A DNA stretch of 53,126 nucleotides, taken from the NCBI RefSeq assembly GCF_001039355.2, contig NW_019775381.1:374818-427943 (forward strand), in the 5' to 3' direction. Each line of letters begins with the position of its first letter. Position 1 is the first letter of the stretch. The notes under the pieces were generated by a model. That model saw only the letters and a list, made by a program, of their open reading frames with translations, did no database searches and was not told the origin of the DNA. Position numbers and translations under genes: made by a program. Below are positions 48,426 to 53,126 of this stretch, piece by piece. The DNA is from Lingula anatina. Lineage: Eukaryota > Brachiopoda > Lingulata > Lingulida > Lingulidae.

Positions 48426-51400
48426 TGCTCCCTCTCCTCTCTATGAACGCATTTTGAGGAACTTCCTCCGATTCTCCATATTTAGAGCAACTTGGCCCTG
48501 AAAACATGTTTCTTTGGATAAGATTTCTTTAAGAAAGGATGCTTTTTTACAACGAGAAGTTATAAATAAATAATAAATGATAATGAAGCAATACGCATAA
48601 GAACGGATGAACCTACAGCGCGTAACAAACAACAATAATAAGGGAGTACTCTGGGATATTTATTTTCCAAATAAATATCCCAGAGTACTCCCTTATTATT
48701 TATTTTCCAAATATCGTACGGTTAACTGTCTCTGGTAAATTATGTAGGCCTATCCGCTGGACAGTTAGGCCTATCATGCTGTTTATCCAGCCTTTGTGAA
48801 CCACAACTTTATCCAGTCCAGATGATAACAATTTTATCCAATGGACAGGGCTTATCATAGCAACATGGCGCAATAAGTTGGTCAACCCCTGTTCAATAGG
48901 CTACTGAAGTGACATTTGAATTTTGCGGTATTCTGCGAGATTTCGTCACTTCTGGAGGCACGTTAAATATTGCGCAACGTGACTTTAGCTGACTACATGG
49001 GCATATTTGTCGTAGCTAAACTTCAGTACGTGACTACTCTCTACAGTATCTTTGCTTTTCCTCTGCAGTTTGACTCTGTTTTCTGTGTAGTTTATCCAAA
49101 ACCCTGAAAAATGTATATAGAGTGCCATTCCTGTCCGAATAACCTTGCAAACAGATGGCGAGGTTGCTCCCGGAAGTGGGTTAGCTGCGCAAAATGACAC
49201 AACATTCGAGGTATTTTTGCGCATATCCAAACGAAACTTCGGTAGCCTAATACTACAGACCAACGCAAGAGTGAAGATCTCCTTCAAGGAAAATCGATTA
49301 CCGAAAAGGATAAAAAATGAAATTTCTTTCAAAAATATTAAGAAGTCCGGATTCATCTGACATTGTAAGATCTGTTCTCTCCTGAATAATAGTTTATCCA
49401 GACAATGTCATTGAAATCTAACTTGCTTAGACCTATTCTCAACCGCCAAACAGACAAATATAGACGCACATAAAAAGACACCAGTGAAAACATAACCGTG
49501 GTTGGCGTTGCTAAAATTGCATTGCGGCCTTCAACCTACCTTCAACATCGCTTGAATCGTACTTGGGCGTTGAAACACCACCAGGTGTCTTGAAGTGGTC
49601 ACTCCCCAGGAGCCAGTATGTGGTGGTGTCCCCCTTCCCAGCACTGGAAACCAAGTGCTCGCTCTGCCAACATGAAACAGGATATCTCAATCAATATTTC
49701 AATCAATGGTGTAATTACTTCATTATAAATTAATCGATCATTATCATATTGTGTGTACATTATTGGTTAAAGGGTTATTTTTCCTTCTCTAAGGACTTGG
49801 CGAAATAGGTGGACATCGCCAAATAGATAGCAAATTAATCTCATATTTAATCAATTTCTTTCTTTCCTAATTTATCCAAGGAAGGGTGATGTTTTCTATA
49901 GAGTATATTTACATTATATTTATTTAACTATTCATTCAATCAAATGAGCTAATAATCATCAGAAAAATTTAGATAAATGCTCTCATCTTGTTACTGGTAA
50001 GTGTGGCTTTATCATTTCGTTAATCATCATTAAATAAACGTTGTAGATCCCTACATTTGCCTACCTAACTGAGCTTAAGGACGCGTTAGACTTTAGTATA
50101 GCGAAAAACGAAATAATATGGACATTTCAGCGCTTGCCCTTGGTAACTAAAATATACCATATCCAAAACTATTGATCTTTACACCCATTTTCGAGTTCTT
50201 CTAAATTTCTATTTCTACTGTCACGGCAGTGATTCAGCAGACGCCATCTCTATCATCCATTGGTGACGACGACGAGTTGGAGCTTTCAATCATTTATTCA
50301 TCAACTTATTTTCATTTAAGATTCAAGATATATTGTATCCTAATTTTCATACTAATTTCTCCGCACCGATCACGCATTTACTTGTTTTCGTTACATTGCC
50401 TTTTGCATGATTACCAGAATTTTCCATTCTGATGTTTCATTCCGCCATTCAGTAGATGTACTTCCTTATTAGGCAATCTCTAAGAGCCGCCTAGTTTTCA
50501 TTAGAAATTCTTTAAATATTGTGTTACACCCAAAACTCATATTGCATGAGTTATACACGTGGTAAAAGCTTACAATTTAACCGACCAAAAAAAAAAAACA
50601 AAAAAAAAACAATATGTGACTTTGACATTTTTTTTTCTTAACACGAAAACAATTTCTACATTTGTTGGCTTTCAAGGAAATTCAATTTGCAGTCAATAAC
50701 TCGGTAAGTTTTTTACTTGTTTGATTCTGCCTAATTATTACTTGCAATTAATGAAGGCCTATAAGCCATTAACTTGACGACATCTACAGCGCACATGATA
50801 TTCAAAACTCAAAAACGAGTTAAGAAAAATATTTTTCAAAAGTTTTGCGCATGGCACTGCTTGGTGATTAAGAGAAAGGGGACAATATTTCCCGGAAAAG
50901 CCAGTAATTTTTGTTCCATAAATACTTAACTCTCATTACATAGCTTCTTCCTGTCTCGGAAATTAAGGTGAAGCAGTAGAATCTATACATTTGTAACTTT
51001 TCTTCACTCTACCGGAAAAAGACGTTTTCCTCTTTCATTGCTTGGTAACAGAATCCCCTTTTCCATGGTAACCACGGTTTGTTATACATTACAGCCTTGT
51101 TATGGTACTATATCAAAATTAATATGGCTCTGGGCCAGAAAGACTGCTTATGCTAAATATGTAAAACAATTGTAATCCTAAGGGCGAGAAGTATTACTTA
51201 AACGAGAATGAGAGATTTGAAAAAAATAAACAAAGGCTTGTTTCCTATTAACAAAAACAGGGAGTAAGCTATGCACCGGATAAATAAAATGTGAATTAAG
51301 TTTCTTGCAGTGAAAGATTGGATTTGCCTGGTAAATTTTGAACAAAAATGTTTGATTTTAACGATGAGGAATAACGTGAAAGGAAAGGAAAACGTGGTTG

Positions 51401-52877
51401 CAAAACAGAAACGAACACACAAATATATTCAGAAACACTATGTAATCAAAATTAAAAGGAAAGAATCAATAATACATCAAGAATAAAAAAATGAAAAACA
51501 TACCATTTAATTGGGATAAATGGGGTTTAAAACTACCTGCTTAACAAGCTTATGCCTTCTTGTCATGTGGAATCCTCCAAGGTTGCTCAGCGCGTCAAAC
51601 GTGGTAATGCTGATGTGGATCCTATTGGCTAGAACGATGTAATAATATTCTATAATAGAATGAGTGTAAATAATTGTATCACAGTCATACCCAGCAAACA
51701 CAGAACGTTTTATAACGTTACCATAACGTGGCCATAACGTTTTTTTTTCGTAAAATTAACGTTATGGTAACGTTGTAATAACGTTAAGTGTTTGCTGGGT
51801 AATAATATTGGCAGAATATTTCTGACGGTTTAATCAAAAAGTTGGGGTTCATGCCTGTAGCCAGCAGTTTCAATTCTTATTAATTTTTGATTATTTTTAC
51901 AACAATGAGTCGGTACTTACGCAGTCCCAGGGATTCCATGCGCGAGGCGATGCTGACAGTCTCCCCCAATACGCAGTATCGCGGCATCTTTAATCCCACC
52001 ACACCGGCGGCCACCGGGCCTGAATGACAAACACATGTGCCTTTACAACATTAAACATATTTTACCTTCAACGTATGGAGTTTATTTTCCCTTAAATCAC
52101 TCTTAACTTATTCAAAAGAAATGAAGACAATTATTTGACTAGAATCGGGCTGTCGTATATGTATTTGCCGTATCAGTAAAAATGTGTTGTAAAAATTAAG
52201 TTTCCAGGATAAACTTTTAGACAATTAGATCTGATCTTCACTGCACCTGTATGCACGCCGATTCTGAGGCGAAACTTTTCGTCGGGCATGTGGGGAATTT
52301 CCAGCTGAGATATGTGGTCCAGGAGGTCCAGGGACATGATGGCGATTTCATAGGAATGACGGGTCCCGTTCCGGCATGGCAAACCTTTGACATTGTTAAA
52401 GTAATAAAGGTTATTAATAGTCATTGAAACAAACAAACAAACAAATGAATAAATAAACGGATCCAAAACAAACAAACAAACAAACAAACAAATTTATAGA
52501 TTAATAAATAGACACAAAACTACTTTTATTACATAAAATATAATAAATAACACAGGATTACACATCATTCACAGACCACCTTCTAAAGGAGTACAAATTC
52601 CAACCTTTAAATGTAATTGAAAAGTAAATAAAATGATAAACGAGTGATAGTGCAAGCTAAGGAAAGACACGATGTTAACTGAGTGATAGTGCATGCTACG
52701 GAATGACACGATGTTAAACGAGTGATAGTGCAAGCTACGGAATGACACGATGTTAACCGAGTGATAGTTACCGGAGGCCACCATGTACGCGTCTCCAATG
52801 GTTTCCACCTTAAAGACGTCGTATTTCTCGATTTTGCGGTCAAATGCCGTGTACAGACTGTTCAACATTTGGATCAC
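48403..52877 (-). CDS. NIT-domain guanylate cyclase, copy C (3' part, exons 7-12)
   Basis: Third member of the array; the 5' part lies beyond the window. Exons numbered as in A: 52772-52877, 52247-52384, 51921-52019, 51537-51628, 49540-49663, 48403-48497. The first four have the same length as in A and B. They encode most of the cyclase domain: [14 protein letters not shown] with the second metal Asp and GTP-specifying Glu, [10 protein letters not shown], and [17 protein letters not shown] with the GTP-specifying Cys and the Arg. Like A and B it has Ser in place of the transition-state Asn. It is the most diverged copy: CVLGETV replaces CLFGDTV, and the last two exons share little with the paralogues except a tail motif (AFIER, compare PFIER in copy A). 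Stop TAA at 48403-48405. The expected end of exon 6 near 53079 is doubtful, so whether this copy is intact cannot be judged here. Confidence 0.85.
48634..48700. repeat. Perfect 31-bp hairpin in copy C intron 11
   Basis: Arms at 48634-48664 and 48670-48700 are exact reverse complements (core AAGGGAGTACTCTGGGATAT) around a 5-nt loop, TTCCA. The loop-side word TATTTTCCAAATA recurs just after the right arm, so a short segment was also duplicated. In the copy C transcript the hairpin would lie about 140 nt before the exon 12 acceptor. Confidence 0.9.
51690..51799. mobile_element. AACGTT-rich MITE, copy 2 (110 bp)
   Basis: Terminal inverted repeats CCCAGCAAACAC and GTGTTTGCTGGG are perfect. The interior is made of AACGTT words and an A/T core. 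TA occurs on both sides (51688-51689 and 51800-51801), compatible with a TA target-site duplication of the Tc1/mariner type. It is the same length as the copy at 27044-27153. It lies in intron 9 of cyclase copy C. Confidence 0.8.
52427..52495. repeat. (AAAC)n/(AAAT)n tract
   Basis: Two AAAC-type tetranucleotide stretches separated by about 25 bp, in intron 7 of cyclase copy C, about 45 bp from exon 8. Confidence 0.85.
52630..52770 (-). repeat. 39-bp minisatellite at the copy C exon 7 donor
   Basis: The + strand word GAGTGATAG occurs at 52642, 52681, 52720 and 52759, an exact 39-bp period. The last unit runs straight into the donor of exon 7 (coding strand CCG|GTAACTATCACTC). The unit length is divisible by three, so the array stays open in the exon frame. 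Confidence 0.85.
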
Positions 52878-53078
52878 CTTTATTAAAAATATAAAGTAGA
52901 ATATGACACAGTAACAAATTGTAAAGATGCGATAAAAATAATGTGCCCGTTTAAATTGAATGGCATTTAGAACAATCCATTCAGAACCAACTGCCTCCGT
53001 ACAAATTAATCACACTGGGACAGCCAAACTGTCAGTCTCGACATCATCTACATATTATCATACAATATCGAGGTTTAC

Positions 53079-53126
53079 CTTAGAGAGGAGGGGTGAGATG
53101 ACACGTTAGACCCGTACCCGGATGGG
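53079..53126 (-). pseudogene. Possible end of copy C exon 6, disrupted or mis-identified
   Basis: Copies A and B place the exon 6 end (..SSPIQ) one intron before exon 7. At the matching place here a GTAAAC donor follows TCTCTAAG at 53079. In the phase needed for exon 7 the preceding residues read RVISPLLSK, and a TAA stands at 53106-53108, where copies A and B have an open frame. In a neighbouring frame the residues look more like the paralogues. Possible explanations are a frameshift, a sequencing error near the window end, or that this is intron and the true exon 6 lies outside the window. Confidence 0.3.

Noticed and set aside
52569-52877. Extension of copy C exon 7 into a YHSxNIVSF repeat protein
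   Set aside because: The conserved donor at 52771 in the same place as in copies A and B shows that the exon ends there; the extension is the 39-bp minisatellite.
1-53126. tRNA, rRNA or other structured RNA genes
   Set aside because: I looked for tRNA-like A/B boxes and cloverleaf arms by eye and found nothing convincing; a tRNAscan-SE or Infernal run would be decisive.

Overview
This is intron-rich animal nuclear DNA. It is AT-rich, full of microsatellites, minisatellites and small inverted-repeat elements, and its genes are cut into many short GT-AG exons. No bacterial, phage or organellar gene organisation is visible. The gene content (an invertebrate-type Mind bomb 2 plus NIT-domain guanylate cyclases) suggests a marine invertebrate, perhaps a lophotrochozoan, ambulacrarian or cephalochordate. 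I cannot name the species.

Left part, + strand (about 5.25-20.1 kb): one complete gene for MIB2, a multi-domain E3 ubiquitin ligase of the Notch-ligand endocytosis pathway. Eighteen coding exons join in consistent phase to 921 codons: MIB/HERC2, ZZ, MIB/HERC2, MIB repeats, ankyrin repeats, two RING fingers. A 24-nt in-frame candidate microexon lies between the two RING exons. Positions 1-5250 hold only repeats and unassigned DNA.

Right part, - strand (22.1 kb to the window end): a head-to-tail array of three receptor guanylate cyclases. Copy A (29118 to 22123, 701 aa) and copy B (43010 to 35926, 704 aa) are complete, with 12 coding exons each and nine of the ten internal exons identical in length. 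Copy C is a 3' part (exons 7-12, 52877 to 48403) whose 5' part runs off the window. Architecture: cytosolic N-terminus, TM1, extracellular nitrate/nitrite-sensor (NIT) domain, TM2, signalling helix, class III cyclase domain, variable tail. The Glu and Cys that specify GTP are present, so these should be cGMP-forming enzymes driven by a small-molecule sensor. NIT guanylate cyclases have been reported in marine invertebrates and linked to nitric-oxide signalling. All three copies carry Ser where class III cyclases normally carry the transition-state Asn.

MIB2 and copy A are convergent, separated by about 3.5 kb holding the MIB2 3' UTR and a roughly 0.5-kb inverted-repeat transposon remnant. The A-B and B-C spacers (about 6.8 and 5.4 kb) contain no gene I recognise, only repeats, a retrotransposon scrap and one promoter-like cluster. 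An unexpected theme is that tandem minisatellites repeatedly begin exactly at exon edges (six cases in MIB2, copy B and copy C), multiplying splice sites or the stop-codon region.
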